Assembly (NCBI RefSeq): GCF_900091515.1
Contig: NZ_LT607410.1
Location: forward strand, 5,456,001-5,520,000
DNA from: Micromonospora purpureochromogenes
GTDB taxonomy: Bacteria; Actinomycetota; Actinomycetes; Mycobacteriales; Micromonosporaceae
DNA length: 64,000 nucleotides
Reading direction: 5' to 3'
Below are positions 40,123 to 50,857 of this stretch, piece by piece (the stretch's first letter is position 1; each line of letters begins with the position of its first letter). Below the pieces are notes generated by a model that was given only the letters and a program-made list of their open reading frames with translations, was not told where the DNA came from and did not search any database. A program made the translations under genes and the position numbers.

Positions 40123-40806
40123 GTGAAACACGATTTGGTCGACACGACCGAGATGTACCTTCGCACCATCCTCGAGCTCGAAGAGGAGGGTGTGCCGCCG
40201 CTGCGCGCGCGGATCGCCGAGCGGCTGCGCCAGAGCGGGCCCACCGTCAGCCAGACCGTCGCCCGGATGGAGCGCGACGGGCTGCTCACCGTCGAGGGCG
40301 ACCGGCACCTGACGCTGACCCCGCAGGGTCGCAACAGCGCCGTCTCCGTGATGCGCAAGCACCGCCTCGCCGAGCTGCTGCTGGTCAACGTCATCGGGAT
40401 GCCCTACGAGGAGGCCCACGAGGAGGCCTGCCGGTGGGAGCACGTGATGAGCGACGCCGTCGAGAAGCGGGTCTACGACCTGCTCAACCGACCCACCCGC
40501 TCGCCGTACGGCAACCCGATCCCGGGGCTGGAGGAGCTGGGCTCGCCGGAGCCCGAGGCCGACACGGCCGAGGGTGAGCGCAACCTGGCCTTCCCCGGCC
40601 TCTCCGGGACGGTCGTGGTCCGGCGGATCTGCGAGAGCGTGCAGACCGACGCCGACGTGCTGCGCCAGCTGCACGCCGCCGGGGTCGACCCGGGCGCCAC
40701 GGTCACCGTCGCGCAGGAGCGGGACGGGGTGTTCATCGACCGCTCGGGCGAGCGGATCCGGCTGCCCCGCGAGGTCGCCTCGCGGGTCTTCGTCGCCGCC
40801 CACTGA
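40123..40806 (+). CDS. ideR: DtxR/IdeR-family iron-dependent transcriptional regulator
   Basis: 227 residues: N-terminal winged helix-turn-helix (VDTTEMYLRTILELEEEGV, IAERLRQSGPTVSQTVARME), a metal-binding dimerisation domain (VMRKHRLAELLLVNVIGMPYEEAHEEACRWEHVMSD, containing conserved His/Glu/Cys ligands), and a C-terminal SH3/FeoA-like domain from ~150. Length and the Cys in the EEACRWEH motif match IdeR rather than short MntR. Represses iron uptake when Fe2+-loaded; candidate target box at 25405-25423. GTG at 40123 with GGAGGG upstream; TAGCAT at 40099 may be the -10. Confidence 0.93.
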   Translation: MKHDLVDTTEMYLRTILELEEEGVPPLRARIAERLRQSGPTVSQTVARMERDGLLTVEGDRHLTLTPQGRNSAVSVMRKHRLAELLLVNVIGMPYEEAHEEACRWEHVMSDAVEKRVYDLLNRPTRSPYGNPIPGLEELGSPEPEADTAEGERNLAFPGLSGTVVVRRICESVQTDADVLRQLHAAGVDPGATVTVAQERDGVFIDRSGERIRLPREVASRVFVAAH

Positions 40807-40890
40807 CGGCTCGGGCCGCCTGCTCGCCGGGGCCATCGCCTCGGTCCGCGCGGGCGGCCCACTTCCGTCGGCACGCCCCGGCTGCGAGCC

Positions 40891-41439
40891 TCACATGGCC
40901 CGGGTGTTGATTTTCTTCGCCAGGCCGACCAGCTTGCCGGACAGCTGATCGGCCTCGGCCTTCGGTGCGCCACGGTCACACGTCCAGTGCAGGGTGGCCA
41001 GCCGGTCCTCGGTGGCCAGCCAGCCGACCTCGGCGACCGGACCGTGCTTCGCCGTCTTGGCGACGGTACGGCGGTAGGCGACCTGACCCAGCTTCGACAC
41101 CTTGGCCGCCCCGTCGGGCAGCACGTCGGCGTTGAAGGTCGGCACGTCGATCGAGGTGTCGGTGACGGTCAGGGTCAGCTCGGGCAGGGTGGCCCGCGCG
41201 GCGCGGACCACACAGGTGTGGGTGTCGCCCTTGTCGCTGGCGGCGGCCACGTCGAACCGGACGCCGAGGTGTTCCTCGATCACCGCGAAGTCCAGCAGCC
41301 GGCACGCGCCACCCGAGGAGGCGGCGGCCACCTCCACCGTCACCGGGTCCACCGCCGGCACGGCCACCGGTCGGGGCTGGGCGCCGCAGCCGGTGGTCAG
41401 CAGGACGGCTGAGGCGGTGAGCCAGATCCGCGCGTGCAC
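40891..41439 (-). CDS. Putative secreted lipoprotein, unknown function
   Basis: 182 residues. Signal peptide with lipobox LLTTGC giving a lipidated Cys at about residue 18, then a soluble domain with paired cysteines (ACRLLDF, HTCVVR, WTCDRG) and DUF3558-like pattern (CRLLDFAVIEEHLG). Membership of DUF3558 is tentative. GTG at 41439 preceded by GGAGG. Probably anchored on the outer face of the cytoplasmic membrane. Confidence 0.78.
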   Translation of the reverse strand: MHARIWLTASAVLLTTGCGAQPRPVAVPAVDPVTVEVAAASSGGACRLLDFAVIEEHLGVRFDVAAASDKGDTHTCVVRAARATLPELTLTVTDTSIDVPTFNADVLPDGAAKVSKLGQVAYRRTVAKTAKHGPVAEVGWLATEDRLATLHWTCDRGAPKAEADQLSGKLVGLAKKINTRAM

Positions 41440-41591
41440 GGGAACCTCCGCAGTCGTCGGCGGGGGCCCGCCGGATGTCCGTCGGACACCGTACGGGCAA
41501 CCCGTGCCGACGCGAAAGTCCTTCGGCGGGCGCCCGAGGCGAATCCTTCTCGAGGGTCGCGGTCCGCGACCGCCGCGTCACTCCGGCCGCT

Positions 41592-42860
41592 TCAGGCCGG
41601 CGGCAGGTCGCGCATCCGGCGCAGCGGCGAGCACACCACGAACAGCGCGGCGCTCCACGTCCCCAACGCGGTCAGGACCAGCGCCGGCCGCAGCCCCCAC
41701 TGGCTGCCCAGCGTCCCGCCGAAGAGCGCGCCGAGCGGCACCACCCCGAAGCAGATCCACAGGAACGAGGCGTTGACCCGGCCGAGCAGTTCCGGCGGGG
41801 TGATGCGCTGCCGGTACGACAGGATGGCGACGTTGAACAGCACCGCGTTGGCGGAGAACGCGGCGAGGCCGACCGCGTAGAGGGCCAGGCCCCAGCCGGG
41901 CCGGGCCAGCGGCACCAGCAGGTAGAGCGGCCCCGGAGCGGCCATCGCGACCCAGATCACCCGGGCCGAGCCGATCCACCGGGAGAGCCGGTCGGCCAAC
42001 GCGCCGCTGACCAGTCCGCCCACCGCGCCGAGGGAGAAGACCACCCCGACCACCGCCGGGGAGGCGTGCAGCTCCCGCACCAGGTAGGTGACCTCCAGCG
42101 AACTCGTGGCCATGGCGAAGAAGTTGGACACGGTGACGCAGGCCAGGATCCGTACCAGGATCGGCTGCCGGCGGATGAAACCGAGCCCTTCGGTGAGCGC
42201 GATCCGCGCCGGCACCCGATCGCCGATGGCGGGTCGGGCGGCGGTCGACTGTCGGATCAGCAGCAGCGTCACCGCGCTGACCACGAAGGCGAACGCCGTG
42301 CCGAGGAAGGTCCGCGCCGCGCCGACGAGCCCGGTCAGCGCCCCGCCGACCATCGGCCCGACCAGTTGGGCGGCGTCCTGGCTGACGGCGAGCCGGGCGT
42401 TGCCCTCGACGAGTTGGTCCGCCGGCACCAGCCGGGGCAGGGTGCCCTTGTACGCCACGGTGAAGAGCACCGTCAGCACGCCGGAGAGCCCGACCACGAC
42501 GTACAGGAAGGGCAGGGTGAGGCGACCGACCAGGGCGACCACCGGCAGTGACAGCAGCAGCGCGGCGCGGCCGAGGTCGCAGGTGACCATCAGCCGCCGC
42601 GGGTCGACCCGGTCGGCGAGCAGGCCGGCGGGGAGCGAGAAGAGCAGGTACGGCAGCCAGGCCAGGACGGCCAGCAGGGAGACCTGGAACACGGTCGCGC
42701 GCAGGGTGTCGGCGGCGAGCAGCGGTACGGCCACCCCGGAGATCCGGGTGCCGACCTCGCTCACCGTCTGACCGCCCCAGAGCAGGGCGAAGTCGCGGCT
42801 GCGCCAGAGCGGCCCGGGGCGGGGCCGCACCGGCGCGGCGGCCTCCAGATGCCGGGTCAC
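41592..42860 (-). CDS. MFS transporter (EntS/Bcr-like)
   Basis: 422 residues, about 12 membrane helices in two halves. Signature A-type loop AGLLADRVDPRRLMV after helix 2 and SGALADRLSRWIGSAR in the second half. N-terminal FALLWGGQTVSEVGTRISGVAVPLLA is typical of the DHA3-type drug/siderophore exporters (MFS_3). Substrate unknown. GTG at 42860. The neighbouring insertion sequence lies 74 bases upstream and could have separated it from its original promoter region. Confidence 0.88.
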   Translation of the reverse strand: MTRHLEAAAPVRPRPGPLWRSRDFALLWGGQTVSEVGTRISGVAVPLLAADTLRATVFQVSLLAVLAWLPYLLFSLPAGLLADRVDPRRLMVTCDLGRAALLLSLPVVALVGRLTLPFLYVVVGLSGVLTVLFTVAYKGTLPRLVPADQLVEGNARLAVSQDAAQLVGPMVGGALTGLVGAARTFLGTAFAFVVSAVTLLLIRQSTAARPAIGDRVPARIALTEGLGFIRRQPILVRILACVTVSNFFAMATSSLEVTYLVRELHASPAVVGVVFSLGAVGGLVSGALADRLSRWIGSARVIWVAMAAPGPLYLLVPLARPGWGLALYAVGLAAFSANAVLFNVAILSYRQRITPPELLGRVNASFLWICFGVVPLGALFGGTLGSQWGLRPALVLTALGTWSAALFVVCSPLRRMRDLPPA

Positions 42861-42934
42861 GGGTCTCTACTTTCGAACGGCAGGACGGCCGACGACGGCC
42901 GGCACCGAACCGGCGGCTCGGCCGACCCAACCTA

Positions 42935-43822
42935 AGGGATGTCTCGTAACCCCGGTGTCTGTCTGCTGAGGACGATCGGTCAGGATGCCTGGGTGCAGGT
43001 GATCACCGCGACCCACTCTGAGTGGATCTTCCCGTTCACGGGGCTGCAGCCCGCCCAGTTCCGCAGGCTGGTCCGCCTGGTCGCCGAGCGTGGCGGTGAC
43101 GCCATCGCAGACGGCCGGCCGGGCCGGCAGTGGGCCCTCGACCTGCCGGATCGGGTGCTGCTGGTGGCCACCTATTGGCGCACGAACCTGACCATGCGGC
43201 AGATCGGCCCGCTGTTCGGTGTGTCCCACTCCGCAGCGCACCGGGTCATCGACACCCTCGGCCCGCTGCTCGCCCTCGCGCCGGTGCGCCGGCGGCCGGT
43301 CGACCAGATCGCCATCGTCGACGGCACTCTGATCCCCACCCGCGATCACCGCCTGGCCGCCAAGAGCAAGAACTACCGCTACTCGACCAACCTGCAGGTC
43401 GCCATCGACGCCAGCACCCGCCTGGTCATCGCCGTCGGCGACCCGCAGCCCGGCAACCGCAACGACACGATCGTCTACCGCACCAGCGGCATCGAGGAGA
43501 AGCTGGACGGGCGGCCCGTGATGGCCGACGGCGGCTACCGCGGCAACCCCGAGGTGATCATCCCGTACCGCAAGCCCGCCGACGGCAGCGCCCTGCCCGC
43601 CTGGAAAGAAGAGATGAACACCCACCACCGCACCGTCCGCGCCGGAGTCGAACACGCCCTGGCCAGGATGAAGTGCTTCAAGATCCTGCGCGACTACCGC
43701 CGCGCCGCCCACACATTGACCGACGCCGCTTCCGGCATCGCCAACCTCCACAACATCATCCTGGCCGGCTGACCGCCGGGCCGGCGCTGGACAACGCCTT
43801 CACCCAGTTACGAGACGTCCCT
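42935..43822 (+). mobile_element. IS5-family insertion sequence, apparently intact
   Basis: 888-bp element bounded by 16-bp terminal inverted repeats, AGGGATGTCTCGTAAC (42935-42950) and its complement at 43807-43822 with one mismatch, flanked by a TA duplication (42933-42934 and 43823-43824). It contains one uninterrupted transposase frame. Inserted between an MFS gene and a DUF5522 gene. TA target duplication and short single-frame structure suit the IS427/IS5 group. Confidence 0.88.
42993..43772 (+). CDS. IS5-family transposase
   Basis: About 259 residues from GTG 42993, with an N-terminal HTH_Tnp_4-like DNA-binding domain (LLVATYWRTNLTMRQIGPLFGVSHSAAHRVID) and a DDE_Tnp_4 catalytic domain: Asp110 (IVDGT), Asp179 (MADGGYRG) and Glu220 (GVEHALARMK). 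All catalytic residues are present and the frame is intact, so it could be active. An in-frame ATG at 42939 lies within the terminal inverted repeat and would add 18 residues; GTG 42993 begins at the family's usual N-terminus. Confidence 0.92.
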   Translation: MQVITATHSEWIFPFTGLQPAQFRRLVRLVAERGGDAIADGRPGRQWALDLPDRVLLVATYWRTNLTMRQIGPLFGVSHSAAHRVIDTLGPLLALAPVRRRPVDQIAIVDGTLIPTRDHRLAAKSKNYRYSTNLQVAIDASTRLVIAVGDPQPGNRNDTIVYRTSGIEEKLDGRPVMADGGYRGNPEVIIPYRKPADGSALPAWKEEMNTHHRTVRAGVEHALARMKCFKILRDYRRAAHTLTDAASGIANLHNIILAG

Positions 43823-43869
43823 TAGGCGGCACCACCGGTCCGGGCACCCGAATAACGCCAGGCCGGCGG

Positions 43870-44112
43870 TCAGTCGTCGACGTACGGGCAGTGCCGGCAG
43901 CCGCGCCCGCAGCAGGTGCCCCGCCGGGCCAGGAAGCCGGCGCTGAGCACGAAGAGCCCGCTGGCCGGGTCGAGGTAGCCGGCCTCACCGGCGGCGAGCG
44001 CGGCGGCGTGAGCCGCGAGTGTCCGCTCCCGGTCGGGGTGCTCCGGCGGCAGCCGGGACGGGTGCGGCTCGGTCAACGGTCGGTCCGCCAACGGTCGCCG
44101 CTCTGCACCCAC
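43870..44112 (-). CDS. DUF5522 family small cysteine-rich protein
   Basis: 80 residues. Starts with a Pro/Arg-rich segment, contains HPDRERTLAAHAAALAAGEAGYLDP and ends in a dense cysteine motif RGTCCGRGCRHCPYVDD, probably metal binding. DUF5522 is small and uncharacterised, often fused or adjacent to unrelated genes. GTG at 44112. Confidence 0.78.
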   Translation of the reverse strand: MGAERRPLADRPLTEPHPSRLPPEHPDRERTLAAHAAALAAGEAGYLDPASGLFVLSAGFLARRGTCCGRGCRHCPYVDD

Positions 44113-44410
44113 CGGCGCAGTCTACGAAGCCGCCCGCCGTTTCCCGCCACCCGTCGGGGTCACCGCCGTCACACGCCCGGTGGGCCGGTCTCGGCGCGTA
44201 CCCGGTGGAGCAGGTCGACGAACGGGCCGGGCGGCTGGACCGGTGACGATCAGGATCACCACTGGCCCGTCGTGGTGACCCGCCGCGCACCCTGCGGCGC
44301 CCGCGTCCGGAGGGGGTGGACTCGGGACATACCCGCCGACCTGACCGGTCGTGTCGTAGGGCTGCGGAATGCTGGACGTCGAGGGGGGTTCGACTGTGGA
44401 AGGACGGCAG
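44113..44410. other. Intergenic region, no gene seen
   Basis: 298 bases between divergent DUF5522 and reductase genes. A 7-bp inverted repeat (TCACCAC at 44256-44262 with GTGGTGA at 44272-44278) is the only structure noticed. No convincing promoter hexamers. Confidence 0.4.
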
Positions 44411-44977
44411 ATGCGGAAGATCGTCGTACACATGAGCGTGTCGCTGGACGGGTTCTTCGAGGGCCCCGGTGGCGACCTCGGTTGGCACCTGGTCGACGAC
44501 GAGCTGCACCGGCACTTCAACGCGGAGCTGCGCACCATGGGCGGGTTCCTCAACGGGCGCCGCTCCTACGAGCTGATGGCCGAGTTCTGGCCGACCGCCG
44601 ACCGCGACCCGGCCAGCACCGCCCCGATGGTGGAGTTCGCCGGCATCTGGCGGGACATGCCGAAGATCGTCTACTCCCGGACGCTGGACGCGGTCGACTG
44701 GAACGCCACCGTGGTCCGGGAGGTCGCACCCGAGGAGGTCCGGCGGCTCAAGGCCGAGCCGGGCGGCGACCTGGTCCTCGGCGGGGCGGACCTGCTAGCC
44801 ACCTTCCTGCGGCACGACCTGGTCGACGAGTACCGGCTCTACGTCCACCCGGTCGTGCTCGGCGAGGGCCGCCAGCTCTTCCCCGCGTCGGGCGATCGGC
44901 AGCCGCTGCGCCTGACCGGGACCCGCACCTTCGGCAACGGCGTCGTCCTGCTGCGGCACGAGCGCGCCCGGGACTGA
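44411..44977 (+). CDS. Dihydrofolate reductase-like (RibD C-terminal domain) protein
   Basis: 188 residues of the RibD_C/DHFR-like fold: MRKIVVHMSVSLDGFFEGPGGDLGWH, FLNGRRSYELM, KIVYSRTLD, GGDLVLGGADLLATFLRHDLVDEY and a C-terminal VVLGEGRQLF. Likely an NADPH-dependent reductase of unknown substrate, the YyaP/YwjB type rather than true DHFR. ATG at 44411 with GGAAGGACGG upstream; an extension to 44369 is unconserved. Confidence 0.87.
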   Translation: MRKIVVHMSVSLDGFFEGPGGDLGWHLVDDELHRHFNAELRTMGGFLNGRRSYELMAEFWPTADRDPASTAPMVEFAGIWRDMPKIVYSRTLDAVDWNATVVREVAPEEVRRLKAEPGGDLVLGGADLLATFLRHDLVDEYRLYVHPVVLGEGRQLFPASGDRQPLRLTGTRTFGNGVVLLRHERARD

Positions 44978-45042
44978 CGAGGACCAGGGCCCGGTGAGCA
45001 CACGCCCACCGGCGGGAGGCGTGACCGCGGGCGCTAAGGGCG

Positions 45043-45071
45043 TTGGCTTTCCGGTCGGCCCGGCCTATGGT
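45043..45071 (+). promoter_or_regulatory. Strong sigma-A-like promoter of the TraR/DksA leader
   Basis: TTGGCT (-35, 45043-45048), a 17-base spacer and TATGGT (-10, 45066-45071). Predicted transcription start is at or next to the ATG at 45078, i.e. a leaderless start. One of the clearest promoters in the window. Confidence 0.7.
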
Positions 45072-45077
45072 TGCCGG

Positions 45078-45278
45078 ATGCGTCTGTCCGGGCAGCAGGA
45101 GAGGACCGCCGTCAGCACGACGGCGGCGCCCGCTGCTGTCCGCCGGCCGGCCCTGCCGGTCACCGTGGCGACCCGCGTCGTGCGAGTCGCTGTCGCGCCG
45201 TCGCGCGCCGGCTCGGTCGCCCCCGGACTGCCGAGCCCCGCCGGACGTAGCCCTCCTGGACCGGTGCACACCATGTGA
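45078..45278 (+). CDS. Possible leaderless 66-residue leader ORF
   Basis: Frame from ATG 45078 to TGA 45276-45278, starting MRLSGQQERTAV and rich in Val, Ala, Arg and Pro. No recognisable family. It is proposed only because a consensus promoter places the transcription start on the ATG and because a U-tract terminator follows 9 bases after its stop, before the TraR/DksA gene. It may equally be a non-coding leader or a small RNA. Confidence 0.35.
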   Translation: MRLSGQQERTAVSTTAAPAAVRRPALPVTVATRVVRVAVAPSRAGSVAPGLPSPAGRSPPGPVHTM

Positions 45279-45287
45279 ACGGCCACC

Positions 45288-45325
45288 AGGGCGAAGCTTC
45301 CACAGCTTCGGCCCTTTTTCTTTTT
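45288..45325 (+). terminator. Rho-independent terminator/attenuator ahead of TraR/DksA gene
   Basis: 11-bp stem with one bulged G (45288-45298 with 45304-45315), 5-base loop, followed by TTTTTCTTTTT. A genuine U-tract is rare at this GC content. It ends 16 bases before the ATG at 45342, between the leader promoter and the gene, so it could act as an attenuator or release a short RNA. Confidence 0.8.
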
Positions 45326-45341
45326 CCGAGGGAGCTACGCC

Positions 45342-45659
45342 ATGACCACGCACACCCAGCCGGGCCAGCAGACCTGGATCGACGAACTGCGGTCGACCCT
45401 GACGTCCGACTTCGAGATGCACACCGCCCGGCTGACCGAACTCACCGCCGACACCGGTGATCCGGCCGAGGCCCACACCCGGGCCGCGCTGCTCGCCGCG
45501 ACCCGGCAGAGCCTGGAACAGATCACCGGGGCGCTGCGGCGCATCGCCGAGGGCCGGTACGGGATCTGCGAGCGGTGCACCGGGCCGATCCCCCAGGAAC
45601 GCCTGGAGGTGCTGCCGCACGCCCGCTTCTGCGTGCCCTGCCAGCAGAAGCAGCGCTGA
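45342..45659 (+). CDS. TraR/DksA-family zinc-finger protein
   Basis: 105 residues. Coiled-coil N-terminal two-thirds (MHTARLTELTADTGDPAEAH..ALLAATRQSLEQITGALRRI) and a C-terminal DksA-type C4 zinc finger YGICERCTGPIPQERLEVLP..RFCVPCQ. DksA-like proteins insert the coiled coil into the RNA polymerase secondary channel; here the tip residues are not clearly the Asp-Asp pair, so regulation of polymerase is only inferred. ATG at 45342 with GAGGGAGC upstream, immediately after a U-tract hairpin. Confidence 0.88.
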   Translation: MTTHTQPGQQTWIDELRSTLTSDFEMHTARLTELTADTGDPAEAHTRAALLAATRQSLEQITGALRRIAEGRYGICERCTGPIPQERLEVLPHARFCVPCQQKQR

Positions 45660-45671
45660 CGTACGGGGCGG

Positions 45672-45697
45672 GGGCTGCCGCACCGACGCGGCAGCCC
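45672..45697 (+). terminator. Terminator after TraR/DksA gene
   Basis: Perfect 10-bp stem (45672-45681 with 45688-45697), 6-base loop, 12 bases after the stop and before the convergent DUF2332 gene. Confidence 0.75.
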
Positions 45698-45729
45698 ACG
45701 CTCGTCCGGATCCGGCCAGAGAGCCCCGG

Positions 45730-46665
45730 TCAGCCGAACCAGGTCATCGCCTGCCCGTGCGAGCGGGTCCAGGCGAGCGGCCGTCCGTCGAGCGCCAGCA
45801 CGTTGTACAGCGCCTCGCCCGGCGGCTCCGGCAGCCCGTCGTGGGTCAGCACCTCCGGGGCCTCGTTCGAGATCCAGTGTCCGGGCAGCCCGCGTACCTG
45901 CTCGGCGAACGCCTCCCGGCGCGGAGCCGGCACCTGGTAGAGCACGGAGGTGTGGAACACCACCAGCGTCGCCCCGGACGGCGCCCGCGCGGCCAGTGCC
46001 GGCAGGTCGTCCACCAGATCGCCGCGGACCAGCAGCGGCGGCTCGGCCGCGGCGACGGCCGCCGCCGCCCGGAGGCGGGCACGGCGGTGCTCGTGCTCCG
46101 GCCAGATGAGGGCGTCGAGCCAGTCGACGTCGGCGGGATCGGTCACGTCGAGCGGATGCAGGTCCAGGCCGGCCCGCCACACCACTTCGGGTAGGCGGCT
46201 CGGCGGCGCCAATCCGGTGGCCGCGCACTCGCAGACCGGTTCGCCCGCGCCGAGCAGGTGCTCGCCGTAGCGGTAGGCGTACCGGTCGGGGTAGAGACAG
46301 AGCCCGGCGGACGCGCCGACCTCCAGCAGCGCGAGCGGCTGCGGCAACGCGGCGAGCACCGGCAGCAGTACGGCGCACCGCCCCGGCTCGTTCGTCTGGG
46401 TGGCCCGGGTGCGCAGCTCCGCCTCGACCGCCGACCAGTTCGCCACCGTGAACTCGCGGAACCCCGCCGGGTCGGCGACCGGCCCGCCGAGCCACCGGAC
46501 GACGCCGAACAGCAGATTCGGCTGTCGCTTGCCCGGCGGCAGCGTGCCGAGCCGGGCGAGCAGTTCCTCGTCGCGCGAGACGGCGAGGGACAGGCGCTCG
46601 TACCCGGGCGACACCCCGCGCGCCTCGCGCGCGGCGAACTCGGCGTAGCTCGCGGCGATGGTCAT
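45730..46665 (-). CDS. DUF2332 family protein
   Basis: 311 residues with a methyltransferase-like Rossmann motif (LALLEVGASAGLCLYPDRYAY) and conserved FHTSVLYQVP and WISNEAPEVL segments typical of DUF2332. Function unknown. ATG at 46665 chosen (start MTIAASYAEFAAREARGVSP); GATGAT sits six bases upstream and may be a leaderless -10. The ORF extension to 46710 is unconserved. Confidence 0.86.
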   Translation of the reverse strand: MTIAASYAEFAAREARGVSPGYERLSLAVSRDEELLARLGTLPPGKRQPNLLFGVVRWLGGPVADPAGFREFTVANWSAVEAELRTRATQTNEPGRCAVLLPVLAALPQPLALLEVGASAGLCLYPDRYAYRYGEHLLGAGEPVCECAATGLAPPSRLPEVVWRAGLDLHPLDVTDPADVDWLDALIWPEHEHRRARLRAAAAVAAAEPPLLVRGDLVDDLPALAARAPSGATLVVFHTSVLYQVPAPRREAFAEQVRGLPGHWISNEAPEVLTHDGLPEPPGEALYNVLALDGRPLAWTRSHGQAMTWFG

Positions 46666-46740
46666 GTTCCGATCATCGCAGTGATCCCCGGACGCGTGGC
46701 GCAGTGCCATCGGCGGGCTGCCGACCGGCTCCGCACCATG

Positions 46741-46781
46741 CGGAATGTCCCCCGCACCGGGACGGTGCGGGGGACATTCCG
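46741..46781 (-). terminator. Strong terminator of nrdR-nrdJ
   Basis: Perfect 18-bp stem (46741-46758 with 46764-46781) and 5-base loop, 51 bases beyond the nrdJ stop on the minus strand. Confidence 0.88.
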
Positions 46782-46831
46782 AGGGTCGGGCCGGCGGCAG
46801 GTCGACCGACCCTGCCGCCCACCTGGTCAGG

Positions 46832-49720
<2,889 letters not shown>

Positions 49721-49784
49721 CTCATCCGCCCCCTCGTCTGCGCGGTCACCCACCGCGCGTCGTCATCTGTCAGAAACTCGAAAA

Positions 49785-50279
49785 TCAACTGGTCCGGCCG
49801 GCGGCCTCGACCGCGCCGGCGTCGACCCGGGCACGCGCGGCGGCCCGCAGCGTCTCGATCTCGCGCTCGAAGTCGGCGAGCGAGTCGAAGGACCGGTAGA
49901 CGCTGGCGAAGCGGAGGTAGGCCACCTCGTCCAGGTCCCGCAGCGGGCCCAGGATCGCCAACCCCACCTCGTGGCTCGGGATCTCGGCGGCCCCCTTCGC
50001 CCGCACGGTCTCCTCGACCTTCTGCGCCAGCAGCGCGATCGAGTCCTCGTCGACCGGCCGGCCCTGGCACGCCTTGCGCACCCCGCCGATGATCTTCGTC
50101 CGGCTGAACGGCTCGGTCACCCCGCTGCGCTTGACCACCGCGAGCACGGCCTCCTCGACCGTGGTGAACCGCTTACCGCACTCCGGGCAGGAGCGGCGAC
50201 GACGGATCAGCTGCCCGTCGTCGGCCTCCCGCGAGTCGACCACCCGGGAGTCGGCGTGTCGGCAGTACGGACACCGCAT
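49785..50279 (-). CDS. nrdR: Transcriptional repressor NrdR
   Basis: 164 residues. Begins [21 protein letters not shown], with a zinc ribbon (CPYC ... [10 protein letters not shown]) and an ATP-cone (~47-135). Senses dATP/ATP and represses ribonucleotide reductase genes by binding paired NrdR boxes. Adjacent nrdJ is the natural target. ATG at 50279 follows AAGGAGG. Slight C-terminal extension relative to E. coli NrdR. Confidence 0.96.
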   Translation of the reverse strand: MRCPYCRHADSRVVDSREADDGQLIRRRRSCPECGKRFTTVEEAVLAVVKRSGVTEPFSRTKIIGGVRKACQGRPVDEDSIALLAQKVEETVRAKGAAEIPSHEVGLAILGPLRDLDEVAYLRFASVYRSFDSLADFEREIETLRAAARARVDAGAVEAAGRTS

Positions 50280-50403
50280 AGCCTGACCTCCTTGATCGAC
50301 CGTGGGCGCCCGCCGACCGTCTCCGGGCACGCGTCGGCCCGGCGGGGCCACCGTCGATGGCCGTCGCCGTCGTCGACGGTACGGGAGTGCGGTCGGTAGT
50401 CGA

Positions 50404-50451
50404 ACCCAACCTGTAGGCAACTTACGCCCGTGTGACTACTACATCTAGGGG
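50404..50451 (-). promoter_or_regulatory. Candidate tandem NrdR boxes
   Basis: Two 16-mers at 50404-50419 and 50436-50451 match the NrdR-box consensus ACACWAWATATWGTGT at 9 and 10 positions respectively; the second has the core ACTACATCTAG. They start 32 bases apart, i.e. three helical turns, the spacing usual for NrdR box pairs. They lie about 125-170 bases upstream of the nrdR start. Confidence 0.55.
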
Positions 50452-50626
50452 TCGACGGTATGCCGCTGACGAGGTGTGGTCAAGTTGGCGGCGTGTCCGG
50501 CGCGTCACCTGGAAAACCGCCCGCGCGCCGCCCGCCGACATCCCCAACGGCACGGCGCGCGGGAGGTTACCGCCCGTCCGGGCGGGACGCGGGAAACGGA
50601 CGGCCACCACGAAAGCACCTGGCGAG

Positions 50627-50642
50627 TCGAACAGGAGTTCGA
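50627..50642 (+). promoter_or_regulatory. SOS box 1 upstream of lexA
   Basis: TCGAACAGGAGTTCGA is a perfect match to the gram-positive/actinobacterial LexA site TCGAACNNNNGTTCGA; the palindrome extends by one base on each side (50626-50643). Confidence 0.88.
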
Positions 50643-50660
50643 CGACGACGTACCATTTAT

Positions 50661-50676
50661 CAGAACGCGCGTTCGA
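50661..50676 (+). promoter_or_regulatory. SOS box 2 upstream of lexA
   Basis: CAGAACGCGCGTTCGA matches the same consensus except at the first two positions of the left half. Centres of the two boxes are 34 bases apart, suitable for cooperative binding. Confidence 0.7.
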
Positions 50677-50724
50677 CTTTCCAGCAATGCCGCGCCGACA
50701 CGCCGACGGCAGGTCGTACAGATG

Positions 50725-50752
50725 TTTGAAAATGACCGATCCCACCTATACG
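50725..50752 (+). promoter_or_regulatory. Candidate lexA promoter
   Basis: TTTGAA (50725-50730), 16-base spacer, TATACG (50747-50752). It would start transcription about 100 bases before the lexA GTG. The SOS boxes lie upstream of this -35, so a second promoter within or next to the boxes (50627-50676) may be the LexA-controlled one. The rest of the 578-base nrdR-lexA spacer shows no supported gene. Confidence 0.45.
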
Positions 50753-50857
50753 GTCATGAACAACCGGGCGCGTCGCACGACGTCGGGCCCGGCCCCGCAG
50801 CACCCCGCACGCACCACGAGCCGCCAAGGCACCCAGCGCCGACCAGGGAGGACGGAC

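Noticed and set aside
49721-49784. Cobalamin riboswitch controlling the B12-dependent reductase
   Set aside because: Neither this 64-base gap nor the nrdR upstream region shows a B12-box-like sequence or adequate length of structured leader; NrdR boxes fit better.
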